24,024 bases of DNA. Source: Baffinella frigidus. Taxonomy: Eukaryota; Cryptophyceae; Cryptomonadales; Baffinellaceae. Positions 7,613 through 14,980 of this stretch are shown here, one piece after another. A program made the position numbers and the translations under genes. Every line of letters starts with the position of its first letter. The stretch's first letter is position 1. The stretch lies in NCBI GenBank assembly GCA_026770585.1, contig MU646708.1:200599-224622 (forward strand). Direction: 5' to 3'. Below the pieces are notes generated by a model. That model had not been told where the DNA came from. It made no database searches and was given only the letters and a program-made list of their open reading frames with translations.

Positions 7613-7896
7613 ATGAGCCCCCAACGGGTTTGTTCTTCGTCTTCTTCTTCTTCTTTATTAACCTCTTAAAGTTGCTGTGAACCGGTTCCCGGCCTAATGG
7701 AGCGTGATCAACTTACTAAGTACGCACCGTTTGCCCTCGACGGGGACCGGGGCCCCATACTGACATCCTAAGACCGTCCTAGGGTAGTATTGGCTCATAA
7801 CTCTTGGTTGCAATTAACTCAGTGTGGCGTCCCCATATGGAATTGGAGGGTTTGTTTCGACGCGTGATTGAGCATGTTAGGAGAGAAAGTTATGCG
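7613..7896. other. Unassigned stretch with a CTT microsatellite
   Basis: TTCTTCGTCTTCTTCTTCTT lies near 7633. No supported gene. Confidence 0.5.
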
Positions 7897-8050
7897 CATA
7901 ACCTAACCCTAAACCCTAAACCCCCAACCCCAAACCCCAAACCCCAACCCCTAAAATCTAAACCCTAAACCCTAAACCCTAAACCCTGAACCCTAAACCC
8001 TAAACCCTAAACCCTAAACCCTAAACCCTAAACCCTAAACCCTAAGCCCC
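7897..8050 (+). repeat. Interstitial telomere-like array
   Basis: About twenty units in a 7-bp register, with the cleanest CCCTAAA run of the window at 7966-8045. C-rich on the + strand, like the array at position 1. It could be a relic of a former chromosome end, a fusion, or break repair. Confidence 0.9.
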
Positions 8051-8185
8051 AAATCCTCCGATAGGCGCACACGTTGGGGAAGGCGCAGAAGGGGAGAGAC
8101 CTGTACTGAACTTATGACGTCGGACCATAAACTTAAGGCGTCCAGAGAGGGCTCGAACTAAGTGCTTATGTTTACCTAAACGTGA

Positions 8186-8359
8186 TTCCGTTGTACCTCA
8201 CGGGAATGCACGGCGGACTTCGAAGGGAGTTCGAACAACCCCTAAGCGATACGGCCTAGGACCCTACGGTAGGCAACCCGTAGGGACGTAGGGGCCTACG
8301 GACAAGGTAACAGAAACTCGGGCCGACATGGGCCGGAAATCCCTTCGTAGCTCTCTCTC

Positions 8360-8411
<52 letters not shown>

Positions 8412-8475
8412 TCTCTCTCTCTCCCTCTCTCCCTCCCTCCCTCCCTCTCTCTCTCTCTCTCTGAGCGCTGTGTGG
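8186..8475 (-). mobile_element. CCACACAGCGG-family copy with a microsatellite inside its terminal repeat
   Basis: The inverse body (CTAAGCGATACGGCC, CCCTACGGTAGGCAACCCGT) runs to TCCCTTCGTAG at 8350. The terminus resumes as CGCTGTGTGG at 8466. Between them is a CT-rich microsatellite. A piece related to the 9.3-kb satellite (CCGTTGTACCTCACGGGAAT) precedes it. Confidence 0.7.
8351..8463. repeat. CT microsatellite with a CG run
   Basis: CT repeats are interrupted by (CG)7-like and CCCT-rich segments. It lies exactly between two halves of a transposon terminal repeat. Confidence 0.95.
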
Positions 8476-8616
8476 CTCAGGCCTTCGAAGCGTTGTAGTC
8501 CACGCTAGACCTGATGGGGGTCAATTGCAAAAGTCAACTCCCATAGGTGCACTGGCAACTTTTGGCAGGATCGGTGACAAACCCCAACCTCTGCAGGCAC
8601 TGATCGTACGGAAGAA

Positions 8617-8750
<134 letters not shown>

Positions 8751-9016
8751 ACATCGTTTTGCTTCATCTTATGGGTGGGGGATGCAAAGACAAGACATCT
8801 TGTCATCAATCTCATGCATAAGATAGCACAAAACTTCATTTAAGCCAGTCATCTAACAAAACAGTCTAGGATTTGGAGTTGCCCGACCCGACCCAAAACC
8901 CAAGCCAACCCGAATTCTACAATTGGTGACCAACCCTTCGAAATCCGCTGTGTGGTTAAGAATCGTAAGCCAATTGTGGCCGAAATGGGCCGAAAATCCC
9001 TTCGTAGCCCGCTGTA
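8751..9016. other. Unassigned stretch with fragments of the CCACACAGCGG family
   Basis: Family ends occur at about 8935-8954 (CCCTTCGAAATCCGCTGTGT) and 8991-9016 (AATCCCTTCGTAGCCCGCTG). The second is cut by the element at 9022. Confidence 0.55.
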
Positions 9017-9021
9017 GTTTG

Positions 9022-9177
9022 GCAAGCTTCCAGCCCTGATGGGCTTTTTTGGGACCTGAAGCGGATCAAATCTCCTCTATGCTCACCCCCTTTTCAGACT
9101 TTGAAAATTTTCAGGCCCCGAAAGGGGATTTGATCCGCTTCAGGGCCCAGAAAAGCCATCCAGGGCTGGAAGCTTGC
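9022..9177 (+). mobile_element. Palindromic element, GCAAGCTTCCAGCCCTG family, copy 1
   Basis: The arms GCAAGCTTCCAGCCCTG and CAGGGCTGGAAGCTTGC extend inward through CCTGAAGCGGATCAAATC / GATTTGATCCGCTTCAGG. It sits within a CCACACAGCGG-family terminus: CGTAGCCCGCTGTA lies to the left and GAGCTGTGTGG to the right. A second copy is at 19324. Confidence 0.85.
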
Positions 9178-9339
9178 GTAACGAGCTGTGTGGACGAAAC
9201 GCGCTTGACAATAACCTGTTCGTGCTGCTGACTTGGCCGGGGCGAGCGATCTCGCGGGGGCCGGTGCGTTATCTTACGGGTGGTATCTGCGATCTTAGCC
9301 TCGGCATATTGGTAGGTGACACCCCCCCACCCCCTGCAG

Positions 9340-10380
9340 GCGCCGATTGTGCTTCCGTTTTACCACACGGGAATGCACCGCGTGCTCCCTCAGGTTCTGA
9401 GCCTCCCGTTCACTTCTTTATTACTACATATAGTTCTTTATTACGACATTCTTCTTTATTTCTGCAGATAGTTCTTTATTACTACATATAGTACAGTCTA
9501 CATGTATTTATACAGTCGACATGTATTTCTACAGCCTATATCTATTGTACACGTCCGTTTTACCACACGGGAATGCACCGCGGTGCTCCCTCAGGTTCTG
9601 AGCCTCCCGTACACTTCTTTATTACTACATACACTTCTTTATTACTACATTCTTCTTTACTACTACATATAGTTCTTTATTACTACATATAGTACAGTCT
9701 ACATGTATTTATACAGGCTACATGTATTTATACAGTCTATACTTCTATTGTACACGTCCGTTTTACCACACGGGAATGCACCGCGTGCTCCCTCAGGTTC
9801 CGAGTCTCCCCTACAAGTAGTTATAAAGCCTTATATGTAGTTATGCAGTCTGTATATCAATTGTACACTCCTTTCCTGGTACAAATCGTCGCTGCATGTG
9901 TTTATACATTATATACATGTATTGTACGCGCATTTCCTGGTACAAATCGTGCTTCCGTTTTACCACACGGGAATGCACCGCGTGCTCCCCCAGGCTCCGA
10001 GCCTCCCGTACACTTCCTTATTACTACATATAGGTGTACAGTCTACATGTATTTACACAGTCTGTACATATAATTATACAGTCTACATGTAGTTATACAG
10101 TCTATACATATATGTGTACAGTCTACATGTATTAATACAGTCTATACATGTATTGTACACATGTATTGTACACGTGCTTCCGTTTTACCACACGGGAATG
10201 CACCGCGTGCTCCCTCAGACTCCGAGCTTCCCATACAAGTAGTTATAAAGCCTTATACGCAGTTATACATTATATACATATATTGTACGCTCATTTCCTG
10301 GTACAAATTGTGCTTCCGTTTTACCACACGAGAAAGCACCGCGTGCTCCCCCAGGTTCCGAGCCTCCCGAAAATAAACCC
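9340..10380 (+). repeat. Subtelomeric satellite of about 200 bp
   Basis: Six copies of TTCCGTTTTACCACACGGGA...GCACCGCGTGCTCCC start near 9353, 9552, 9759, 9952, 10180 and 10314. They are separated by CTTTATTACTACATA and TACAGTCTACATGTATT repeats, and period varies from about 130 to 230. Frames through it (GNAPRAP.GSEPPV) are satellite translations. Related pieces lie at 8186 and about 1100. Confidence 0.9.
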
Positions 10381-10731
10381 TAACCTAAATCCATAAACCC
10401 CGAACCCGACACCCTCACCCCTTCGACACCATGGCCCTAAACCCTAGACCAGAAGCCGTTTTTCCAATCTGCGCAGGAAACCCCTCGATGTTACGGTACT
10501 TGGCACCGGGTTCCGCTCCAAAGTTGACGGGTCTGTACCGCACGCACAGCATGTCAACTTAAGGATAACCCGCCTTCACCCCTTCGACACCATGACCCTA
10601 GACCCTAGACCCTAAATCCTGCACCCTGCTCCGTAGACCCTAGACCCTGAAACCTAGACCCCAAACCCCAAACCCCACACCCCAAACCCTACACCCCAAA
10701 CCCCAAACCCCAAACCCCAAACCTCAAACCC
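10381..10731 (+). repeat. Degenerate telomere-like array up to the gap
   Basis: CCCTAGA, CCCCAAA, CCCTACA and CCTCAAA units. It is interrupted at 10508-10570 by an AAAGTTGACGGGTCTGTACC...ATGTCAACTT unit. The array runs straight into the Ns. Confidence 0.85.
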
Positions 10732-10923
10732 NNNNNNNNNNNNNNNNNNNNNNNNNNNNNNNNNNNNNNNNNNNNNNNNNNNNNNNNNNNNNNNNNNNNN
10801 NNNNNNNNNNNNNNNNNNNNNNNNNNNNNNNNNNNNNNNNNNNNNNNNNNNNNNNNNNNNNNNNNNNNNNNNNNNNNNNNNNNNNNNNNNNNNNNNNNNN
10901 NNNNNNNNNNNNNNNNNNNNNNN
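10732..10923. other. Assembly gap (192 Ns)
   Basis: A run of N inside a telomere-like/AAGTTGAC repeat region, most likely an unresolved repeat. Open frames across it are meaningless. Confidence 1.
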
Positions 10924-11075
10924 CGCTCCAAAGTTGACGGATTTGTCCACTTAGCAGCGACCGAGTTCCGTTCCCCCAGCCAGCCTAAGGTCCTTTCCAC
11001 GCTCCAAAGTTGACGGATCTGTCCACTTAGCAGCGACCGAGTTCCTTTCCCCCAGCCAGCCTAAAGTCCTGTCCA
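10924..11075 (+). repeat. 76-bp tandem repeat, two units
   Basis: CGCTCCAAAGTTGACGGAT at 10924 restarts at 11000. Units share TTTGTCCACTTAGCAGCGAC and CCCCAGCCAGCCTAA. The head is the AAAGTTGACGG motif seen at 5868, 6299, 11188, 11232 and 11440. Confidence 0.85.
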
Positions 11076-11099
11076 CGCTGACCCTATAACCTATACCCT

Positions 11100-11510
11100 A
11101 TCCATTAAGTGACCATAGGGTGAATCTTCGCCCGTGGAAGCCCTAGGCAGGTCCTAGGGTCCTACCGTAGGGCGTATGGTCCTTTCCGCGCTCCAAAGTT
11201 GACGGATTTCCAAAGTTGTTAGATTTCCAAAGTTGACGGATTTGTACCGCAAACCCAGCATGTCAACTTAAGAATTGTCGGACCTGTAGGTGTAACAGCC
11301 ACTTAGCAGCGGCCGATTTCCTTTCCCCCCGGGCATCCGGGGGAAACGCGGTTGGAATCCAATGCAAATGGATAAGATTCTAGCACGAATCGTTTAGATG
11401 GACTATATCCGTGAAGCCCCCGGTGGCTGCTCAGTGGCTCAAAAGTTGACGGATTTGTACCGCAAATCCAGCATGTCAACTTATGAATAGTCCGCCATTC
11501 CAGGCTGCCC
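11100..11510 (+). repeat. Mixed AAGTTGAC units and CCTACCGTAGG block
   Basis: Two units of AAAGTTGACGGATTTGTACC...ATGTCAACTTA lie at about 11229-11275 and 11438-11485. A GTCCTAGGGTCCTACCGTAG block lies at about 11150. TAGGGTGAATCTTCGCCC at 11115 is a variant of the motif arrayed at 12344. Confidence 0.7.
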
Positions 11511-11769
11511 GTGGCCTTTTGTCAATCAGTCGCGTCCTTCAAAGGCGTGTGTACAATCTAATTTCGGACCAAGACAGAATCTGCCCCGCTATCTTAGGCT
11601 CCCCACGCGGAAGGTGAGGGTGTATATGCTATTTACGCATCAAATGATGCTATCTTACGCCTTTTCATCATGACAGATTCTGGTATGGTCCGAGATGAAA
11701 TCGGTCGCGTCAATAAACCACACGAGGCTACAACTGGCCTTTTTATAAAACCTTCTTTTGAGAAGGTCG
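11511..11769. other. Unassigned stretch
   Basis: The two ORFs on opposite strands over about 11655-11891 mirror each other because of the hairpin at 11773. TGGTATGGTCCGAGATG and an inverse-like CGGACCAAGACAGAATCTG suggest an older outer inverted repeat. No gene supported. Confidence 0.4.
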
Positions 11770-11772
11770 TCT

Positions 11773-11845
11773 TGCATTGTGTAGTAATTGCCACGTCTCC
11801 GGGGGCTCAACCCCCCCGGAGACGTGACAATTACTACACAATGCA
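11773..11845 (+). mobile_element. Palindromic element with a GTAGTAATTGCCACGTC arm
   Basis: GCATTGTGTAGTAATTGCCA continues to CGTCTCCGGGGG and is matched inversely by the right arm, with a 5-7 base loop. TTGTGTAGTAATT is shared with the core of the elements at 7249, 12051, 15476 and 19679. It could be read as GTCTTGCATTG...CAATGCAG (GT...AG), but no clear target duplication is seen. Confidence 0.75.
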
Positions 11846-12050
11846 GACCAAATCTCGTACCAAATACTGGACGCGACCTTAAAACCAACATTTAAGAAAA
11901 GGCCAATGACAGCCTTGTGTGGAAGGTGTTTTCTCCCTCACGGGGCCGTGTCAAAGTTCTTCCCGGCCACTTTGAGTCTTTCCGGCCACTTTCGGTGTTT
12001 GCGTCTACTTTTGGCGGCTCGATTTTAGGCGTCCGAGGACCGTCGAGGGT

Positions 12051-12192
12051 CTTATCCGGAGAAATTTATTTTTCTCCCATTTGATGGCAACGAAAATTAC
12101 TACACAAATGCTTTGATATTACTAATAAGAGCGATTTGTGTAGTAATTTTCGCTGCCATCAAATGAAAGAAAAATAGGTTTTCCCGGATAAG
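12051..12192 (+). mobile_element. Introner-like palindromic element, CTTATCCGG ends
   Basis: The ends CTTATCCGG and CCGGATAAG are inverted, and arms extend through CATTTGATGGCA / TGCCATCAAATG to the TGTGTAGTAATTTTCG core. GT flanks both sides (12049-12050 and 12193-12194). Reading from the left GT to the final AG gives a 144-base GT...AG unit. The paralogue at 12623 has a single GT followed by the same downstream sequence (CGTACGGCGGTTGAC), so it acts as an empty site. Confidence 0.8.
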
Positions 12193-12194
12193 GT

Positions 12195-12310
12195 CCCCCC
12201 CCGTACGGCGGTTGACTAATCCGGCCAGCTTTTGCACGTGGCTGATGACAGATCCGGGCACGGTTCATACCAGGATAAGGATAAGCTCTGACGAGTTATG
12301 CGCGTGCGGC
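12195..12310 (+). pseudogene. Exon-like fragment, SSGRLLHVADD family, copy 1
   Basis: The frame at 12202 reads RTAVD, stop, SGQLLHVADDRSG. The paralogue at 12629 has a serine where this copy has the TAA. The pattern VDSSGRLLHVAD resembles a blade of NHL- or SMP-30-type beta-propellers; that is inference from a short match. The poly-C run before it differs in length between copies. Broken by the in-frame stop. Confidence 0.4.
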
Positions 12311-12343
12311 GCAAGCGCCACTCATCCAGCAGGACGAGGCAGT

Positions 12344-12424
12344 TAGGGTGAATGTTCACCCTATAGGGTGAATGTTCACCCTATAGGGTGAATGTTCACC
12401 CTATAGGGTGAATGTTCACCCTAT
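12344..12424. promoter_or_regulatory. Array of a 20-bp near-palindrome, four tandem copies
   Basis: TAGGGTGAATGTTCACCCTA is repeated four times with a 20-base period and recurs once at 12465-12484. Each cluster is followed by a variant of GCACTTAAGGGATATGG. The half-site GGGTGAA/TTCACCC has two-fold symmetry, like a binding site for a dimeric protein. Relatives lie at 11115 (TAGGGTGAATCTTCGCCC) and 17173 (TAGGGCGAATATTCGCCC). A regulatory role is a guess; tandem slippage alone could explain the array. Confidence 0.5.
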
Positions 12425-12507
12425 AAGCACTTAAAGGGTATGGTGACCTAAGCTTCCCACGAGTTAGGGTGAATGTTCACCCTATGGGCACTGAAGGGAT
12501 ATGGCCA

Positions 12508-12620
12508 CATCAGCTTCGCGCGCCTCGGAGCGTTTCGCACAGGTCCTAGGCAGGTCCTAGGGCCCTACGGTAGGGCGTATGATCCTACTCGCCACTTAAG
12601 GGATATGGCCACCTCAGCTA
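12508..12620 (+). repeat. Left arm of a 1.4-kb inverted-repeat-bounded block
   Basis: AGCTTCGCGCGCCTCGGAGC, CGTTTCGCACAGGTCCTAGG and GATCCTACTCGCCACTTAAG run in order. The same text appears inverted at 13795-13905 with few differences. The enclosed 1.2 kb holds repeated exon-like fragments. Confidence 0.85.
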
Positions 12621-12700
12621 AGGTCCTCCGTACGGCGGTTGACTCATCCGGCCGGCTTTTGCACGTTGCCGATGACAGATCCGGGCTCAGTTCGTACTAC
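12621..12700 (+). pseudogene. Exon-like fragment, SSGRLLHVADD family, copy 2
   Basis: The frame at 12629 reads RTAVDSSGRLLHVADDRSGL without stops and forms part of a longer open frame (12473-12724). It matches 12202-12265 apart from a repaired or ancestral serine codon. It lacks the palindromic insertion that precedes the other copy. Beta-propeller origin is possible but unproven. Confidence 0.4.
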
Positions 12701-12872
12701 GGTAGGCAACCCGTACGGGCATAGGGGCGTTCCTACGGATAAGGTAACGGAAACTTGGGCAACCTCGCGCATAATGGATAAGGATAAGCTCTGACGGGTC
12801 ATGCGCGAGGTTACCCAAGTTTCCGTTACCTTATCCGTAGGAACGCCCCTATGCCCCTACGGGTTGCCTACC
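12699..12872. repeat. Long palindrome built from two CCACACAGCGG-family bodies
   Basis: TACGGTAGGCAACCCGTACG leads through GGAAACTTGGGCAACCTCGC to a 28-base loop; the right arm returns it nearly perfectly for about 70 bases, ending GGTTGCCTACCGTAGGG. It looks like two family bodies head to head. The loop shares GGATAAGGATAAGCTCTGAC with 12271-12291. Confidence 0.85.
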
Positions 12873-12953
12873 GTAGGGTCCTAGGTCTTATCCCCCGGAC
12901 TACTTGCCCCCGAATCTATGAAGGGCCCCGACGAGTATGCTTATTACCCCTCC

Positions 12954-13085
12954 GTATGCTAACCACCGCATGGCGTATACAGATCGGCAACACGGTGCAG
13001 GTGCGCATCGAGGTGCAGGACTTGAAGCTGCCAGGGGCAGTAGGACACTCAGTCCACACTCCCATACTGTCTCACACCGCTTGCT
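12954..13085 (+). pseudogene. Exon-like fragment, GNTVRV family, copy 1
   Basis: TATGCTAACC (branch-point-like) sits about 20 bases before ACAG at 12979-12982. The following frame reads IGNTVQVRIEVQDLKLPGAV and stays open to a stop at 13084. Copies at 13108, 13490 and 13700 show the same arrangement, and the shared part aligns residue by residue. No named domain can be assigned; a small beta-barrel (SH3- or Tudor-like) is a guess from the GNTVRV pattern. Confidence 0.45.
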
Positions 13086-13290
13086 AACTACCGCATGCCG
13101 TATGCAGGTCGGCAACACGGTGCGGGTGCCGATCGAAGAGCAGGACCTGTGGCCAACTGCCGTAGAATTGAGGTGTTCCTCTTGCAGAGCGCTGATGTCG
13201 AGGTGCGTCCTGCGCCGATCGGGAACACGGTGCGGGTGCGCGTCGGAGAGCCGATCGAGGTGCAGGATCTCCTGGTGTCACAGCAGGCCC
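13086..13290 (+). pseudogene. Exon-like fragment, GNTVRV family, copy 2
   Basis: TGCTAAC precedes TATGCAG at 13101-13107. The frame then reads VGNTVRVPIEEQDLWPTA to 13161. A second frame from 13188 reads SADVEVRPAPIGNTVRVRVG and on to EPIEVQDLL. The two are joined in frame if the 26 bases GTAGAATTGAG...CTTGCAG (13162-13187) are skipped. Such an intron would be extremely short; a frameshift or a lost larger intron is more likely. Fragmentary, with no start. Confidence 0.45.
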
Positions 13291-13300
13291 ATACTGCACC

Positions 13301-13489
13301 ATAGATCCACCCCCCAGGTCGTCCCGTATGCCATAAGTACCCGGACATCGAGGTGCGTCCTGGGCAGATCGGGAACACGTTGTGGCTTTTTCGGCCCGAT
13401 TTGGGCCGAACATCCCTTCGTAGTCCGCTGTGTGGCGTATGCAGCTCACCCTGAAATCAAGGCGCTTGCTAACGCTGGAACGACTGCAG
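13301..13489 (+). pseudogene. Scrambled GNTVRV-family pieces with a transposon end
   Basis: ACATCGAGGTGCGTCCTGGG at 13347 repeats part of copy 2 and leads into ATCGGGAACACG. It is then cut by a CCACACAGCGG-family end (TTCGGCCCGATTTGGGCCGA...CCGCTGTGTGG, 13388-13435). After that, GCTTGCTAACGCTGGAACGA forms the branch/acceptor context for copy 3. Confidence 0.45.
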
Positions 13490-13690
13490 GTCGGCAACAC
13501 GGTGCGGGTGCCGATCGAAGAGCAGGACCTGTGGCCAACTGCCGTAGAATTGAGGTGTTCCTCTTGCAGAGCGCTGATGTCGAGGTGCTTCCTGCGCCGA
13601 TCGGGAACACGTTGTGGCTTTTTCGGCCCGATTTGGGCCGAACATCCCTTCGTAGTCACCCTGAAATGAAGGCGCTCACTAACGCTGGAA
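13490..13690 (+). pseudogene. Exon-like fragment, GNTVRV family, copy 3
   Basis: After CTGCAG at 13484-13489 the sequence repeats 13108-13225 almost exactly, including the 26-base GT...AG segment at 13544-13569. It then breaks into the same TTCGGCCCGATTTGGGCCGA transposon piece as at 13388. Near identity to copy 2 shows a recent duplication. Confidence 0.45.
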
Positions 13691-13801
13691 CGACTGCAGA
13701 TCGGCAACACGGTGCGGGTGCGCGTCGGAGAGCCGATTGAGGTGCAGGATCTCCTGGACGAGTGGCGCGCGAAGAGGAAGGAGGCTCGCGAAGCTGAGGT
13801 G
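13691..13801 (+). pseudogene. Exon-like fragment, GNTVRV family, copy 4, with EVQDLLDEW
   Basis: CTCACTAACGCTGGAACGAC and TGCAG precede a frame from 13700 reading IGNTVRVRVGEPIEVQDLLD, then EWRAKRKEAREAEV. It ends GAG|GTGACC, a possible donor at 13799. The part from RVGEP to EAEV aligns with 14046-14280, where a palindromic element splits it; this copy is one of the uninterrupted references. A charged helix follows the GNTVRV module. Confidence 0.5.
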
Positions 13802-13905
13802 ACCACATCCCTCAAGTGGCGAGTAGGATCATACGCCCTACCGTAGGGCCCTAGGACCTGCCTAGGACCTGTGCGAAACGCTCCGAGGCGCGCGAAGCTG
13901 AGGTC
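13795..13905 (-). repeat. Right arm of the 1.4-kb inverted-repeat-bounded block
   Basis: Inverse of 12508-12620: CTTAAG/CTCAAG TGGCGAGTAGGATCATACGC, then CCTAGGACCTGTGCGAAACG and CTCCGAGGCGCGCGAAGCTG. It begins at the end of the copy-4 exon-like fragment. Confidence 0.85.
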
Positions 13906-13952
13906 TCCCCCCTGCCGCTGGACTAGTGCTCAGGAAATAGCTACCTTCCAGC

Positions 13953-14065
13953 TTGCTCGAAAGATCTGCGGTGGAGAGGGTGGCCGTATCATATAGACCC
14001 CGAACGCTCATCCTAGCTGGGAGGCTAGGCGGGAGTCCTCCTAGGTACCGCGTGGGGGAGGCGGT
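13953..14065 (+). pseudogene. Exon-like 5' part, ends RYRVGEAV at the palindromic element
   Basis: An open frame from ATG 13953 runs 37 residues to RYRVGEAV and meets the element at 14066. Its end and the sequence after the element (EVQDLLDEW) join to match RVGEPIEVQDLLDEW of copy 4. Shared codons differ at third positions (gtc/gtg, gga/ggg, gat/gac). Upstream of RYR the match to copy 4 stops, so the start is uncertain. Confidence 0.45.
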
Positions 14066-14217
14066 CTTATCTCAGAAAACGAGTTCTAAAACTCGTTTTC
14101 TTAAGTCAATCCCCCTACAAATTCGTCAACTTATTCTTTAAGAACAGAATAAGTTGACAAATTTATAGGGGAATTGACTTAAGAAAACGAGTTCTAAAAC
14201 TCGTTTTCTGAGATAAG
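14066..14217 (+). mobile_element. Introner-like 152-bp palindromic element inside an exon-like frame
   Basis: The ends CTTATCTCAG and CTGAGATAAG are inverted, and almost the whole element is one palindrome. Each arm also holds its own palindrome, AAAACGAG...CTCGTTTT. The centre is AACTTATTCTTTAAGAACAG. GT lies at 14064-14065 and 14218-14219. Splicing out 14064-14217 (GT...AG, 154 bases) gives gcg|gtc gag, restoring RVGEAVEVQDLLDEW at a codon boundary. Paralogues at 13253 and 13739 lack it. Transcription and splicing are unproven. Confidence 0.85.
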
Positions 14218-14310
14218 GTCGAGGTGCAGGACCTCCTGGACGAGTGGCGCGCGAAGAGGAGGAAGGCTCGCGAACCTGAGGTGACCACATCCCTCAAGTG
14301 GCGAGTAGGC
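14218..14310 (+). pseudogene. Exon-like 3' part, EVQDLLDEWRAKRRK
   Basis: From gtc at 14218 the frame reads VEVQDLLDEWRAKRRKAREP, then EV, and stays open to the stop in GAGTAG at about 14308. It matches copy 4 with conservative changes (R/K, A/P). The same GAG|GTGACC context follows. Confidence 0.45.
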
Positions 14311-14570
14311 GCATACGCCCTACCCCGTCCTAGGCAGGTCCTGGTCCTACCGTAGGGCGTATGAGCCTACGCAGGTCCTACCGTAGGGCGTATGAGCCTA
14401 CGCAGGTCCTACCGTAGGGCGTATGAGCCTACTGGCCACTTGAGGGATAGACCCCGAACGCTGAATCTAGCTGGGAGGCTCCGAGGCTCACATCCCGTAA
14501 GTGGCGAGTAGGATCATACGCCCTACCGTAGGGCCCTAGGACCTGCCTAGGACGGGGCTGGGAGGCTCCG
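14311..14570. repeat. Tandem and inverted CCTACCGTAGGGCGTATGA repeats
   Basis: GCAGGTCCTACCGTAGGGCG is repeated with a 31-base period at about 14333-14430, and an inverse copy lies at 14500-14560. It is the same material as the arms at 12508 and 13795, and recurs at 18864 and 20365. Confidence 0.85.

Positions 14571-14980
<410 letters not shown>

Noticed and set aside
9340-10380. Possible CRISPR array or tandem gene cluster
   Set aside because: Repeats are long, diverged and irregularly spaced, spacers are themselves repeats, and the host is eukaryotic. It is a satellite.
10654-11000. ORFs of 98 and 103 residues
   Set aside because: They run through the 192-N gap.
12344-12424. Bacterial-type operator array
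   Set aside because: The symmetry invites the idea, but the surrounding DNA is eukaryotic and subtelomeric; kept only as an unassigned motif array.
12937-13815. 267- and 243-residue ORFs on opposite strands
   Set aside because: They run through duplicated fragments in mixed frames and through a transposon end. The supported units are the short exon-like pieces.
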